A stretch of 64,000 bases of DNA, taken from the NCBI GenBank assembly GCA_038373885.1, contig JAWZYV010013019.1, positions 1,984,001 to 2,048,000 of the forward strand. Reading direction: 5' to 3'. How positions within the stretch are numbered: the first letter of the stretch is position 1; every line of letters begins with the position of its first letter. The DNA is from Cheiracanthium punctorium (lineage: Eukaryota > Arthropoda > Arachnida > Araneae > Cheiracanthiidae). The notes beneath the pieces are model-generated. The model saw only the letters and a program-made list of their open reading frames with translations. It was not told the DNA's origin and ran no database searches. Positions 34,491 to 46,458 of the stretch are shown here, in pieces. The position numbers and the translations under genes are program-made.

Positions 34491-34981
34491 TCTAAAGTAT
34501 TCTCGGCAAATACAGAACATGTGAGTAATATTTTACAATGCTTTTATAAATTTGTCATTAAGTTTGAAAGAGAAATTAGTTGCATTTATAATTTATAAGC
34601 TATTAAATTAAGTGGCTGAAAGATAATTTCACTTTCCGCATAGACTAATAACATTATATTTCTTTATGACGGTTACAAAAATATAATTGTTTTTATTGTT
34701 AATTGAACTATGTTTTATGAACAAGCCCAAGACTCTAAAATGTACACATTAATAAACGGAAATCGATAAAATTTTTAAGAAACGTTATTTGTAAAACAGT
34801 GGACTCTGCTCTACAATGCGATCTACCTTATTCGAATGGATATTACTCCTAGCTCACAACGGGAGATTTTTAGCCAACAGTAATAAGTGCCAGCATTCAT
34901 TAATTTGTATGAGAAATGGTATTATGTGATTAGAGAATAGTTTAAAACAGCTAAAGGGGTGTTCATAAGTGTCTAAAATAT
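34491..34981. other. No gene seen
   Basis: AT-rich non-coding sequence. Confidence 0.4.
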
Positions 34982-35036
34982 ATGGCAACGGCTGCCCCTT
35001 TTTTCAGCATTGGGAAAGGGTTGCGTCTCAAAGGGG
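34982..35036 (-). mobile_element. piggyBac-type MITE, copy D (right-end fragment)
   Basis: Only ~55 bp of the end remain: ggcaacggctgcccc, ttttttcagcattgggaaag and ggttgcgtctcaaagggg, followed by gtaa in place of TTAA. The family A repeat begins immediately after. Confidence 0.8.
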
Positions 35037-35126
35037 TAAGGGGATCTGACTCATATTCATTCATATTTGGAGGAAACCGCCCAAAACTCCAGACCGTTAG
35101 ATCGACAGACGTGCGTAGGCCCGAGT
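35037..35126. repeat. Interspersed repeat family A, copy 3
   Basis: Contains cgcccaaaactccagaccgt and tagatcgacagacg, matching copies at 70-275 and 4862-5060. Confidence 0.6.
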
Positions 35127-35148
35127 AAGAATATTAACCCTACAAGGC

Positions 35149-35640
35149 ACTTGGTACCATATGTGGAACAACCGCTTTAATTATTCCTCTATGTCTATAA
35201 AATACTAGTATAGACATCTGACGGTTTTTAAGAGTATTTATGCATAGTAACGATAAGATTCAGGCCATTGCGTGTAGATGAACTTACTGTTCATATTATT
35301 GCCAAAACTGATTGAAATTTAAACAGTAGTCATTCGAATGTGGCTTTGTTTGTTTTAGAAAATTAACAAAAAATAGTTAACAAAGAATTTTGACCGGAAA
35401 AAATTAATGTGTGCTGGAGTTCGCCATATCAAAAAATGATTTGAATACTAAAATTTCAAAATAAATACTAAAAAAGTATAGCTAAGTCCCAGTGTACCGC
35501 ATACAAAACTGAAATAAAAAAGTGATTTTCTAGTAAAATATTAGGTTATTACTTTTTGAACTGTTTTTCCCCAAATAATAATCACTAACATTATCACATA
35601 TATTATTTCAGACACAGAATAAAGATTGAGCCTTGTAGGA
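35149..35640 (+). repeat. Interspersed repeat family B, copy 2
   Basis: Collinear with 10969-11480: ggtaccatatgtggaacaac, aaactgattgaaatttaa, agtgattttctagtaaaata, tttcagacacag. This copy shows the family without the adjacent Tc3-like insertion. Confidence 0.8.
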
Positions 35641-35905
35641 TAAAAATTCCAAAGTGCGATACAAAAAATACAGTACAAGCATACAAAAGAAAACTTATGT
35701 TTATTTCCTGTTCGTTTAAGAAATAATATAGTTTTTAAGAGCTTTTTTTTAAAAATCAGTTACTGTAGGAACTCGAAAATTCCTGAAAAGGCTCTTTTCA
35801 CACATTTTTGCGAGCAGTTAACCTACATAAAAGCTACAATGGCAGATTCCTAAATAGGCGAGCTAGGCTATAGCCTATGGCGGCAAAATTTTCGAAGGCG
35901 ATAGA
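35641..35905. other. No gene seen
   Basis: AT-rich. The last 13 bases (35893-35905) are the SINE target duplication. Confidence 0.4.
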
Positions 35906-36112
35906 TTTTGTGGGATTATCTGCTCGAGGGATCTTGGCTGAAAGGGGAAGTGCCCTCCGTGTGGGTCTTTCTAAGGGGTCCTAACCGGTTTTTTTTTTTT
36001 TCGCGAAGTTGCGGGAAAAAACACGGAAAACTCCGACGGACGCGACCTGGGTTTGAATCAGGCACTTTCTGTCTCCCAGTTGAGAGCACTAGGGGCTCGG
36101 CCACTGGTCGGA
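35906..36112 (-). mobile_element. tRNA-derived SINE, family 2, with 13-bp duplication
   Basis: A reverse-strand copy flanked by exact 13-bp duplications CGAAGGCGATAGA (35893-35905 and 36113-36125), showing LINE-type retroposition. Read on the minus strand it has agtggccgag (A box), actgggagacagaaagtgcc, a gattcaaaccc B box, gcgtccgtcggag, an A-run and the tail ctcgagcagataatccc. Confidence 0.88.
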
Positions 36113-36125
36113 CGAAGGCGATAGA

Positions 36126-36687
36126 AAGGCGGGTTCGCCTATAGGTCACTCGAATCAAGGAAAATAATTAAAAGAATTCAATTGGTCCACTGTTTCTTGA
36201 GAAATCATAACACTTTATCACAATGGAAAAACACTTCACACAAAATCTCCCCTCTGAAAAGCCTCTCTAATGACACATTGTCTGTCTGTCAGATTAATCG
36301 GCTTTCATCCTCATTTACACCGTGCGATGTGCGACCTTCCTCGGATGCATTATTGCTTCATCAGCCGCGGACGCCCCGGATGATAAATGGTGGCAGATGT
36401 GGGCGAACGTGAGCGAGTCTTTTTTGCAGATTTCCTCCTGAAGTCCAAAAGCTGATCTTCTGATTCGCAAGGCTGTTTGAATCACGACCTTCGGAAGGGC
36501 CTTTTTTTTGTTTTAATTGTTCTTAGCGTTATTTTAAATAACGCCTGCTGTTTGTTTTATTTGTGTATGGCTTTTCTTGTCTGGCCGTTTGGGTGGAAGG
36601 AAATGAATTTCGACGAGGTTCTCGTAAACAAAAGAATAAATATTTACGTTATTCGCGACGAGTGTACTATTTCGTTAATAATGCAGA
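36126..36687. other. No gene recognised; balanced-composition stretch
   Basis: 36180-36500 is less AT-rich than its surroundings and I recognised no repeat in it. ORFs of 73-76 codons show no known domain. The last 8 bases (36680-36687, AATGCAGA) are the left duplication of the next hAT MITE. Confidence 0.35.
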
Positions 36688-36821
36688 CAGGGGCGTAGCC
36701 AGGGGGGGATATCGGGATATATCCCCCCCCGAAATATTTGGATTAGTGATAAAAATCCGTCTATTTATACGCAAATAAGTTCATATCCCCCCCCCGAAAA
36801 ATTTTCCTGGCTACGCGCCTG
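36688..36821. mobile_element. hAT MITE of the CAGNGGCGTAGCC family, copy 1
   Basis: 134 bp beginning CAGGGGCGTAGCCAGG and ending CCTGGCTACGCGCCTG, with exact 8-bp duplications AATGCAGA at 36680-36687 and 36822-36829. C/G runs next to each end make an extended hairpin. Related copies are at 48736, 50650 and 52031. Confidence 0.92.
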
Positions 36822-36829
36822 AATGCAGA

Positions 36830-38748
36830 TATTCTTTATTCTGTACTAATTTAAAATGCAGTGTCTCGCAATTCTTTCGGGAGGGGGTGCGTGTTCTTCC
36901 AATAAAGTAGTATAATTTAAACAGAAAGAGTTTACTTTTCCCATAAGGTTAATGTTTCGTATGTATATCAGTAAATTATCTTGTGATCTTAAATTAGTAA
37001 ATGCTGTAATACTATCTGAACTGTTGCAGTAACGCCCTGATATGTGGGATACATTAAATTAGAGATGGCTCAGCCCTCATTAAAATCCGAATGAGGTACA
37101 GACAGGTAATACTAAAGAATATTTAAGTGTATCAAATCTGGTTATTGATTCATAAATAGATGCCTTGCTGTTTTGGATGAAAAAAAAAATGTTTATTACA
37201 AATTATCAAACAAATGCCAAAAGATCACTGAAACAATAATATCACAGATGAGTATTTTATTGTTTGTTGGTTCTTTCGAATATTTCCGTCTTTAGAACTC
37301 ATAACTGGCTTACCTTTTCAAAGTTCGATTTCGGGTTTGAATGGTGTTTAAAGCAATTCTTAAGATTCAAATTTAAAATCTTTGTAAAAAAAAGAACTTT
37401 CAGACTATAAATTGGACTTTTTAAAAGAAAATTATGAGACTTTCTTCTTTTTTCAGGCCTAGGTGTTTTCAAAAGTACCACTTTTGTCAGTCTCAGGGAT
37501 TGAAAATTTTCATACCTACAGAGAGTCGATATTTTGGTTGTCATTTCTCTTCTTAATGATTAGGAGTCAGTTCTCCGAGTACATCTTGGAGGCCGTGTAG
37601 ACCGTTCCAAAATTCTTTCTCAGGCAATCAGTGGCGTAAGGGAAAACCCCAAGATTTTACCAGAATGTAAATTGTTATTCAAGTGAGGACCCGCACCACA
37701 GAATTTGCAGGGGGTAGCTTTATGCCACTAGAATTTTTCGATGTTTTGATTATATCATTTTGTTGTAAATAAACAAAGTCTTTTACTGAAGGTAAGTCAC
37801 ATTGTTAAGGCGCTCCAATAATAGCCACCATCACTCAGTCATAAAAGTCTCTTGGATAAATAAGCCCTAGTCTTTTCTTGGCCCTTCACTGGCTACGTCT
37901 CTGCTATAACCAATGTAACATAGACGTATAAAAACTACCTTTTATTTGTTTGATGCTTTATTTTATTTATTTATAATATTTATAGATGTGACTGACTTTT
38001 TTTTCTTTCAATCTTAAATTGTTGAAATTATATTTTGTGAAACTCTGCATTCAAATGCAATATTATAATTTTGTATATTTTAATTAGCTGATACGAAACC
38101 ATGATGAATATCACGCACAACGCTTGTTAAATATATTTTTGAGGGAAAAGTTCACATAATCACACTACATAACATACAAAAAATAAGAGCAAAAACTGTG
38201 TATTACAGGAAAGCTTTACCAATAAGCGTTAAATGACTCGCTACCTCAATACGATTATTTATAAAAATTCATAATCGTTCAGAATGCGTGCTAAGTCAAC
38301 GCTATTTCAAATTTCCTCCAAACTGGCTCATTTACGCCTTATTTTCAGGTCATCCAAAACAAATAAAAATAGTTTTGCTGCAGCTATGAAGAATTTAATA
38401 TGCTCAAGTACCGTTTTATTATTTTTTTTTCTCCTTCCCTTTATAGTAAATTATCCGCTAAATAGTCAAAAATTCTTAATATGGTGGAAAACATCATTTG
38501 CGAATGCGAGTTAAACGATTTTATTAGGCGGCAATGGCAGTTTACTCTCTCGACTTGAAAATAAAAACTTCACAGATATTCTTAATGATAGATTTAAACT
38601 TTCCGCTCTGAGTTTATGCGGGAAAATTTTTGGGAAAGAAATAAATGGAATGGAATGTTTATGCTTACCAAATAAGCATGTTACTCTAACTGATTGCAAT
38701 CGATTTTGAGGAATTGAAAAGTATATAATTATTTATAATATATATTAT
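36830..38748. other. No gene seen
   Basis: AT-rich non-coding sequence. ORFs of 62-81 codons have no recognisable domain. Confidence 0.4.
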
Positions 38749-39644
38749 ACCGAGTGATTCAAAATAGATGTTAAAGCGATTATCTTTAATAAAATAAGTG
38801 ATCGAAACATACTTTCAATTAGAAAAGTTCGTCAAATAAAGAGTAGCTTTCAGATATGGCAATTTTTTTACTATGGACTATATACATATTAAAATACAAA
38901 ATTTCATTTCCATGCAATCCCTCACTTCCTATCATTTATACTTAGAAATGTTGCCCTGTGTCTAAGAAAATTAATTTAAAAAATCCCTGTCTCTAAGTGA
39001 AATACTTAGCGAGATATTCAATGTTAAATTTGACGACTAATCACTTTATCTGCTGCGTTGGCGTCCGTTTTCAGGCTAGAAAATCTGTACTTTAGGGGAC
39101 CAACTATGAGTTGATAAACGTTAAATGATGATTCCTTTGTTGGAAAACGGCAATTAAACGCATTCAAGCGCATGAAATTAACAGGTACAATTTTACCTGA
39201 ACTGATGGGTACTGCTTTATGAAGTTATCGATAATTTAGTCTTTTACGGGGGTCATCCACTAATTAGTCATACTCAGAGAAGGAATTTCATAGTGTAATA
39301 AAGAATGGCAAAGTAATGGTGTGGGTTAACTTTCACTACAAACTGCCAAATATGCATTATAGGAAAATTCTAGCTAAAATAGGATTTGAGTCAAACGTAG
39401 TTGTCGAATGATCAGTAACATAAGTTAACGCCAGTTGAAAATTAATTTTAGATTTCTCACTTTTAAGACATCCCCTTTGTATTTGGTGACAAATGCTAAA
39501 ATTTTTAACTTCTTAATCATGGTAAATATTCCACTCAAAAGCATAGAATTTTTTTTATTTACATTCTTGGATACAGGCAACATTTTTCTAAATGCAAGTA
39601 CCGTACAAAAATTAAATTTCGTGTTTTAACATGTATACAGCTGC

Positions 39645-39676
<32 letters not shown>

Positions 39677-39782
39677 CGTCATATCTGGAAGTTATTTGAC
39701 GAACTTTTCCAATTGAAAGTGTGTTTCGATCACTTACGATTTAAAAGATAATCGCTTTAACATCTATTTTGAGTCACCTGGT
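38749..39782. mobile_element. 1-kb element with ~130-bp inverted repeats
   Basis: The left arm accgagtgattcaaaataga, then tgttaaagcgattatctt, tgatcgaaacatactttcaa and aaaagttcgtcaaata, is inverted at 39655-39782. A possible ATTAT duplication lies at 38744-38748 and 39783-39787, although local AT-richness weakens it. The interior has no transposase. Long arms and a possible 5-bp duplication do not point clearly to a superfamily. Confidence 0.8.
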
Positions 39783-40146
39783 ATTATTAAGTATATATGA
39801 AAGTGTGTAATTTTATTTCGAGTGAATTATAGTTTTAACTTATTGACAGGTATTTTTTTTCTTTTTTTCACAGATTTTCAACAACGAACTTAGTAATGTG
39901 TGCCCGTTATTCGCCAGAGAATGGTTTTTTTTTTTTTTTAATCAGTACGGGAGACTTGATCAAATTTTGCTGTTTCTATTTTTTACTTCGGGAAATAAAG
40001 GCTTTTTTTTAATTAAAAGTTTTTGGCAAAGGCTCAACTGCCATCTTTACTATAAGTTAATTTCTAAATATTTTTTTATGTTGTGGGGGAGAGGGGAAGA
40101 GACCGCCAATCCTAAAGTTATCCAATAGGAAATTGGAAGATCAATG
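39783..40146. other. No gene seen
   Basis: AT-rich with long T runs. A 76-codon ORF at 39898-40128 is low-complexity. Confidence 0.4.
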
Positions 40147-40271
40147 TCACGCGTTCTAGTTAACCGATTTACATTCTACAAAATGCAAAGTTTAACTATT
40201 TGACACGTAGAGCAAGAATTTCAGACTAAAATGACTCTCGCAAGATCAGATCATGCCGGAAATTCGTAACA
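40147..40271 (-). mobile_element. Fragment of the TGTTACGAATTT LTR family
   Basis: The start of the LTR in reverse orientation: on the minus strand TGTTACGAATTTCCGG, then later gcattttgtagaatgtaaat and cggttaactagaacgcg, matching 58357-59273, 53133 and 63143. Only the first ~125 bp remain. Confidence 0.7.
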
Positions 40272-40639
40272 GAACATAAAAGACCAGAGAAAAACAAATT
40301 AAGTAAACTCTTTTCATTTTGTGAAAATTACTCTTTATCATATGAATGATTAATATAACTGAATGATATTTTCAAGCCGTAAAATGTCAGGCAAAAATAT
40401 TTAAAGCTGTTGGATTTCTACGTATCTTATGAAGCATATAAGATTTTGGTCGTTTTTGGACAGTCTTCAATGTCAACAGCACTCATGTCTAAATTTTCGG
40501 GATAAATAAATTAATTAGAATGAAATTCTCCTTTTCTTAGGAAATCGATTCACATACAGAAGGTGAAATCATGTTTTCAGTTTTTTTACAGAATGATTTT
40601 TTTATTTTCTCGAAATCCTAAAAAGACGATGTCATTTAC

Positions 40640-40755
40640 ATCAACAGACAAATTTTGCAGATGTTCATCTGTTTGATCAGAAAAATCACCATAATGTTTT
40701 TTCTTTTGTTTAACCATGAGCGCTGTAACTAGTCTGTCTCCCTTTCTTTCGGTGC
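40640..40755 (-). other. Exon-like open stretch, unrecognised
   Basis: On the minus strand a continuously open reading of about 60 codons contains VKQKKKHYGDFSDQTDEHLQ and ends at a TAA just below 40605. A possible acceptor (cttgtag) lies upstream within the mariner end and a weak donor (gtaaat) after NLSVD. It resembles real coding sequence in amino-acid make-up, but I recognise no family. Confidence 0.15.
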
Positions 40756-40761
40756 TTTCTA

Positions 40762-41105
40762 CAAGGGTTGTTCAAAAAGTAAGATGAAAAGTTCCGTTAA
40801 TCAAAAAAACTTCATCACGAAATCCAAGCGATACACAAACATAGTAAGACATTTGGTACAGATTGTCGTTCCACCTTTATACCTTACCGGAATATACCTG
40901 CGTAGAAGAAATCTCTGCCCAGATCGCTGATCTTCAGATCTATGTTCTGAATTGCGGCCGTGGTTTTGGAAATGTCGTCCTGCCAGGTGCTTCTTCATCG
41001 GATCGAAGAGATAGAAATCACTGAGCGCGAGATCTGGACTGTAGAGAGGATGTTCTAGTACATTCCATCGGAACCGCTGTAGGAAACCACGTGGCCATCT
41101 CATAG
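40762..41105 (-). pseudogene. Mariner transposase C-terminus, fossil
   Basis: The minus-strand ORF (stop at 40801) contains LEHPLYSPDLALSDFYLF, the third catalytic region of DD34D mariner transposases; the final D is in LSDFY. The element end acaagggttgttcaaaaagt begins at 40761 beside a TA, the usual mariner terminal sequence. The first two catalytic regions and the left end are missing, so this is a 3' remnant. Confidence 0.82.
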
Positions 41106-42514
41106 CATTTGATTGCTTTAATCGTCTGTTATACGCGAGAAATTCCTTTCACATTGCATTTTGCAATCCTTACCAGTGCGTTTGTTCTTCACGCAATATC
41201 GACAAAACTTCGCAGATTCTTGGACTTCAATTTGCTAGTAATAACCCTCCCCCTCCAAAGAAACTTCCCGTATAATGGGAGGCCATATGTGTCTAAGGTA
41301 TGCGTGTTCTAAAAAAAAAAGTGTTTAACCAAAAGTAAACAAGTTAAATAGTATTATTAAAGCACAGAAAGGAGTTTTAGTATATCCTATTAATAATCAT
41401 AACTGCTTTATCAATTAACGTCAAATATGCTATCATCCGATCATAGTAGCTTTAGTAAATTTCTGGTGCGGCTCAGGTTCACAAATCAGATAATTTGTAT
41501 CACAAAAAAAAATGTTTTTCATAAATATCCAATCATTAGAAGTGATGCTTTTGAGTTATTGATTCCTTTTCATAAAAATCAATAATAAAAGCCTGCATTA
41601 AGCTTATTAAAAAAAGAAAATTGTGAGAGTAAAAAAAAAACATTATTTTTGCCATTAAGCTTAATTAGTTTTTATCAAGTCTCCACTTCTTTTAATGCAA
41701 TAAAAAACAACCATGAAATGGCTAATTGAAAATTATTTTAACTCTAGAAACAGCGTCCTTTTTCTTTCGTATCCTGCACTATAAAAATTAGTTTAATTTA
41801 TGTTTTTCCGTAAATAACTTAGATACATATATTTTCCTTTAATATTAAAAGCATGTTTCCTTCTCTTTTTTCTTTAAAATTGAACATCACAGGATTTCTT
41901 TTTCTCTACATTTAATTTGTATTACTTTCTTTCAATTCCCACGGAGAATATACAGAAAACGCTAATGAAAGCTGTAAAAAAAATAATAATCTAAGAAACC
42001 TGCCATCAGTCTCTGCATTTTAAATGACCCGATATACACGGGAGGTTTAAAAAGTCCAATCTATGAAAAACTCTATTTGTTTGATGAAAAAGTTTATTTG
42101 TTTTTTTAACGCACTGAAAACTCATCTTTTTACGCCTCCATCATGGACGAACAGTTTTTACGATTTTTGTCATTTTGTCTGTTACCTGCTCTGCAAAGCA
42201 ACTTCAAAGAACTGTCCAGGTTGCTTTTTTCATGTGGTTTGTTCCAAGTTTGTAAGAATGCATGATGCTGAAATTTTGAAAGGGAAGATTGTGATCTACA
42301 TCAAATAACTTCATTACATAGGAGACTCTCATCTCTCATTTATGCAGGATGTCCCAGGGAAAGTGACCTAGGCTTTTGTTACTTAAGTATTGATCACTAG
42401 AAGATAAAGCCCGTTGTGGGGCAATTACAACGGGCGCTAGATAAAGCATTTGGCAAAAATATGTCTACACTCAATGTATTTAATCTTCGTCCACTTAAAA
42501 TAACTTCAATTTTT
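41106..42514. other. No gene seen; possible mariner-type 5' scrap
   Basis: AT-rich. At 42034-42065, tacacgggaggtttaaaaag followed by tccaatctatg resembles a mariner-type end, and the 81-codon ORF after it has no recognised domain. The rest shows nothing. Confidence 0.35.
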
Positions 42515-42763
42515 AGCTACATATACGTCCTTCCCGGAATTTCCAGTCGGTAACGGCTTACCACTAAAGACCACCGTGTACAGGCGGTGTACGTGCACGT
42601 TAAATCCGTGGTTCCGAAAGTCCTCTCGTGGGTGCCAATATTCAGAAGTCCCCCACCTTCTGATGAGGTTCCAAATTGTGGCGGAAAATTCCGGAAGGAC
42701 GTATATGTAGCTCTAAGCAACACATTCAGTGACGCGAGCTGTCCTCTCCTGGCAAATAAATAA
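42515..42763 (+). mobile_element. SINE family 1 with a snap-back 5' end
   Basis: The body from accactaaagaccaccgtg to tgtcctctcctggcaaataa matches 8260-8486. The tRNA head is missing. In its place 42515-42544 (agctacatatacgtccttcc ...) is the inverse of the element's own segment at 42683-42712, with a single one-base offset. The copy can therefore fold into a ~30-bp stem. Confidence 0.85.
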
Positions 42764-42849
42764 AGGCTTGCCCAAGTGAAAGTGGTACTGCAGGTGGTTT
42801 GAGAAAGGGTTTAATGGTATTATTAGTATACAAAAGAAAGTAGTAGTAC

Positions 42850-43700
42850 AGGCGTAACAGATAGGCTAGACAAAGTCACCTTGTAGGTTTAAACAAGAGT
42901 CCCTGCGTTCAACGGGATGATAGATACTCTGGGTGAAGAAGCTCCGATGTTGGTTGTGGAACCAATTTTCAACGGTAGCTTCGAGCTCATTGTCGTCGAC
43001 AAATCGCCGTCCCTTCAGAGCTTTCTTGTCTTGAGTGGACCGAATATGTGGTCATCACGCAGCGAGAGGTCCGGGGAGGTTCTCGGACATCCCAGCGGAA
43101 TTGCCGTAACAATATTTAGCACGGCACAGCCACATGAGGACGAGCATTATCATGCACGAGGAGAGCCCCGCATGACAGCATGCCACGTCGGCGGTTCATG
43201 ATATTCTTTCTCTGTTCATGCAATGTACGTAGCAGCAGTAACAGTCGTGCCCGTAGGTAGTCATTCCGACAGCAGAGGGCCATCGACGTCAAAGAAGCAT
43301 ATTAAGATGATGACTTGTCCAACTTTAGCGGACGAGCGAGCCTTCTTCGGTCGTGGGGATGAAGAGTGTCACCATTCCACGCTCATGCTTTTGGTGGCTG
43401 GATCAAAGTGATGGTACCATGTTTCATCAGTGACAATGATAGTCGACAATTGGTTCCCCATTTCGTGGTGCCGCAGTAAGTGTTGCATGGAAACTGACAT
43501 ACGCGATGAATTTCTGCGGCTCTGTTAAATGTTTCGCACAACTGTAATGAAGTTAGCAACCTTTCATGCAGTATTAAACACACACTTCCTTTGGTCATAG
43601 ACATTTCCTCCGTTATTTCGCGAGTGGTGATTCGCCGATTCATTCTCACAAGACGGTCCACAGATGCAACTGCTTCCTTGGTGATAACCAAATGTGCTTC
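42850..43700 (-). pseudogene. Mariner transposase, near full-length fossil
   Basis: The minus strand reads in order. N-terminal HTH: VDRLVRMNRRITTREITEEM and KGSVCLIL near 43560-43690. First catalytic region: TDETWYHHFDPATK near 43395-43435. PRPKKARSSAKVGQV and FFDVDGPLLSE. Second catalytic region: VHDNARPHVA near 43130-43160. C-terminal PVERRDSCLNLQGDFV near 42860-42930. At least two in-frame TGA stops (after SVEW and after GPLLSE) and several frameshifts kill it. This is a mariner-family element, distinct from the fossil at 40762. Terminal inverted repeats were not located. Confidence 0.85.
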
Positions 43701-44257
43701 ACCAGGTCCTGACTTGTCGTCAATACTGCTTCCTCCACTACGAAAATCCCTTCACCATCTGAATACCGATCTGCGTGACATGCACTCCACACCATACGCA
43801 TTTTGCTTTCGACGATAGATTTCACTAGCGCACATTTTCTGCTGTTAAAAATTGCACGATCGCGCGTTGACACGATTTAGAGACATCATTGATGCGAACG
43901 ATGCTTTTAACGTTCTGTCACGTTATCACTAACGCATGTGGCGGGATCTGACGATATCGCATGTACTCCCCCGAACTCTGCGCCCTCTATAGGGGCACAT
44001 ACAGCTATCCATCTCTTCAAATTGCGGGAGTTATTACCGCAATGCCACTTTCATTTGGGAGGCCTTTATATATACTAAAATCGAATTAAATGCTCTTCAG
44101 GAATGTGCGAAAACTTTTCGCATTCGAACCATTTCGTTTTGTGGGAACAGCCCCTCTTATATCAATGCTTCGTGCAGAGGAAATCATTTTATTTGTGAAA
44201 AAAATTAAACTGGGTAGTCTAGGGAAGCTATTTCAAGCAAATTGGAATTGCAAGTCT
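43701..44257. other. No gene seen
   Basis: Probably the 5' part of the mariner fossil followed by non-coding sequence. ORFs here overlap the fossil in other frames. Confidence 0.35.
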
Positions 44258-44662
44258 CCCTTCAAAGCCTGATAACCGTGACTTCAATATGACGTCATTA
44301 TCAATAGCGACACCTAATTTTGTCACGCAAATGATAAACTTTTTTTTTTTATTCACGGAAATAAAATAGAGCTTAAAATAGCAAAAAATCGTTTAAAAAT
44401 TAGGGAACAGGTGGATTTCCAGATTTTTAAAGTAGCGCAGATTGTTTGCGCTATTGCTTTGTTTTCTATATTTTTTTTACATAATTATGAAAATTTTTAA
44501 GCCAATCGCACCAACGGTGTGAATTTTATTACTTTTTTAGACAATAAATTTTTTTTATCTGTTTGGATTCATGACGCAAAAGTTTCGTTTTGGAGTAGTT
44601 GAACCGGAATTGTGAATCCGTGAATCAGTGAGTCAGAGATTGGCGTAACTATATAGTAGGAT
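44258..44662 (-). repeat. Repeat family D, copy 3 (inverted)
   Basis: The inverse of 30492-30868: aagcctgataaccgtgactt, atgacgtcattatcaa, cataattatgaaaattttta, gttgaaccggaattgtgaat, gcgtaactatatagtagga. Confidence 0.75.
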
Positions 44663-46115
44663 GGACAGATACAATAAATTACAAGGCTACGCAAAAAAAA
44701 GTTACAGAATTTCATTGTATAGATTAAAATTTCCAGGAGATTATAGAGAGAAAAGTTCCTAATTGTTGTAAAGGATCCCATACATTAATGAGGTGATATT
44801 CAAAATTTGTACATTTTATCCTCAAAAGATTCGAAGATGTTTTTGAATTACCCTGTATATTTAAAGCAGAATATCTGTTAGTGTCTTTTCTTTTGTTAGT
44901 TTCGGCCATAAACTGATGAACGTTAGACTTATTGGCTCAAAAAGATACTGAGATGAATTTAGGCTACTTTAAATTCGGAATATTGGCAATTTTTCTTAAT
45001 TCTCAACTCAGAAAGCTATCTCTGACACTGTTAGATGAACGAACATGCTTCTGCTCAGATATAGAAAAATGTAGACAAAAGAAAATCTTACCTTCTTTAA
45101 AAACTGAAAATCTACGTGTTTTTCCAAAATTTAGCCAATTTTCGTTAATTAAATCAAATACCTACTTCAGTGAAAAACGATCACAAAAAAAGTTCCGCAT
45201 ATTCAATCTGAATAAATGAATCGCCTTTTTTAACTATCAATTCGCTATGCCTTAGCCCTTTAAGTACAATAAGCTTTGCAGTAGAGAATGAGTTTTTAAT
45301 ATTTACATTTTAAAAATGACGACTGTTTTTGAACAATAATTTATTCATTTATTTATTTATTACTTGATTTTTGTCATAAGATTCTGATGTAAAAATTAAA
45401 TGGGAAAAAATATACATTATTTGTACTCGATAATTTATAAAATGATATTTGTTTTGATAAAGTTTTCTTAAGTTTTTAATAAATATTCATACACTGTTAA
45501 AAATAATCTGAAATTACAGGATAAGTCAAGCCTTAATTTTCGGGAAAATGGCCGTTTTCCTTAAGAATTGGTGATTTTCCGTTAAAAGAAGAAAAATGCT
45601 TGTAACTTTCAGAAATTTCATGTGAGCACGGTTAATTTTCCGTGTTTGTTTTGTTTTGTAAGTTTTGCAAAATGGATTTTCGTTAGACATTTTAGTTGGA
45701 AAAATATATTAGTTGACCTTTTCCTTGGACGCAAAGCTAAGTCATTTGCGTACATTTTATAATGCGTTTCAAGACACTGGGGAAGTGAATTTCGGCATCC
45801 TCTGGGTAATGGTAATTTTCAGAGCACTTATTGTTTGGGGGGGGGGGGGGGGATCTTCTTATCCTTTAAATATTCCTACAGGCAGAGGCGGAGCAAGGTC
45901 TGGTGGTACTGGGGGCCGGGTTTAAACTTATCAAGGTCATGACCAACAAAATACAAAATTAAATTTACTGAGAAAAACAAATGCTTTATTCAAATGGTTA
46001 ATAAAGAGAGCACAATGTTAATTATTTCGTCAACACGTTTTTATGGATGAAAAGAGGGTAAAAAATACTGTTTTATTAATAAACTAGGTAAACGTACAAT
46101 GAAAGCTACTTTTCT
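44663..46115. other. No gene seen
   Basis: AT-rich non-coding sequence. A long G-run lies at 45838-45851. A 95-codon ORF at 44932-45219 has no recognisable domain. Confidence 0.4.
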
Positions 46116-46119
46116 TTAA

Positions 46120-46454
46120 CCCTTTGAGGCGCAACCCTTTCCCAATGCTGAAAAAAGGGCAGCCGTTGCCATCGCTCGACTTAACTACCAGCAAGATGGC
46201 GGACGATCGAAACGGTCATCGCGTGCCACAGATCCAGAGACCCTTTTTTGACGCAGACTGGCTGTGCCGGCAGTGCTGTTAAAAAGAATCGTGACCATTT
46301 TTTCACGGGAAATGACGTGCTAAAAAGTAAAGGATTCTCGTGGAGCTATGTCACCAACTATTTTTATAGAAATCAAATCTATTCTTCGTGACTGGCAGCA
46401 CTCAAAACGTCAGAGTTTGGTTTTCCCAGAGCGGGAACACTGCGCGTTAAAGGG
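46120..46454 (+). mobile_element. piggyBac-type hairpin MITE, copy E
   Basis: 335 bp, same orientation as copy B, with TTAA at 46116-46119 and 46455-46458 and ends CCCTTTGAGGCGCAACCC and gcgcgttaaaggg. The second hairpin arm and part of the loop are deleted, so the sequence jumps from cagactggctgtgc to cagtgctgttaaaa. Confidence 0.9.
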
Positions 46455-46458
46455 TTAA

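Noticed and set aside
42034..42308. Possible mariner element with an 81-codon ORF
   Set aside because: One end-like sequence only; the ORF has no helix-turn-helix or catalytic motif and no partner end was found.
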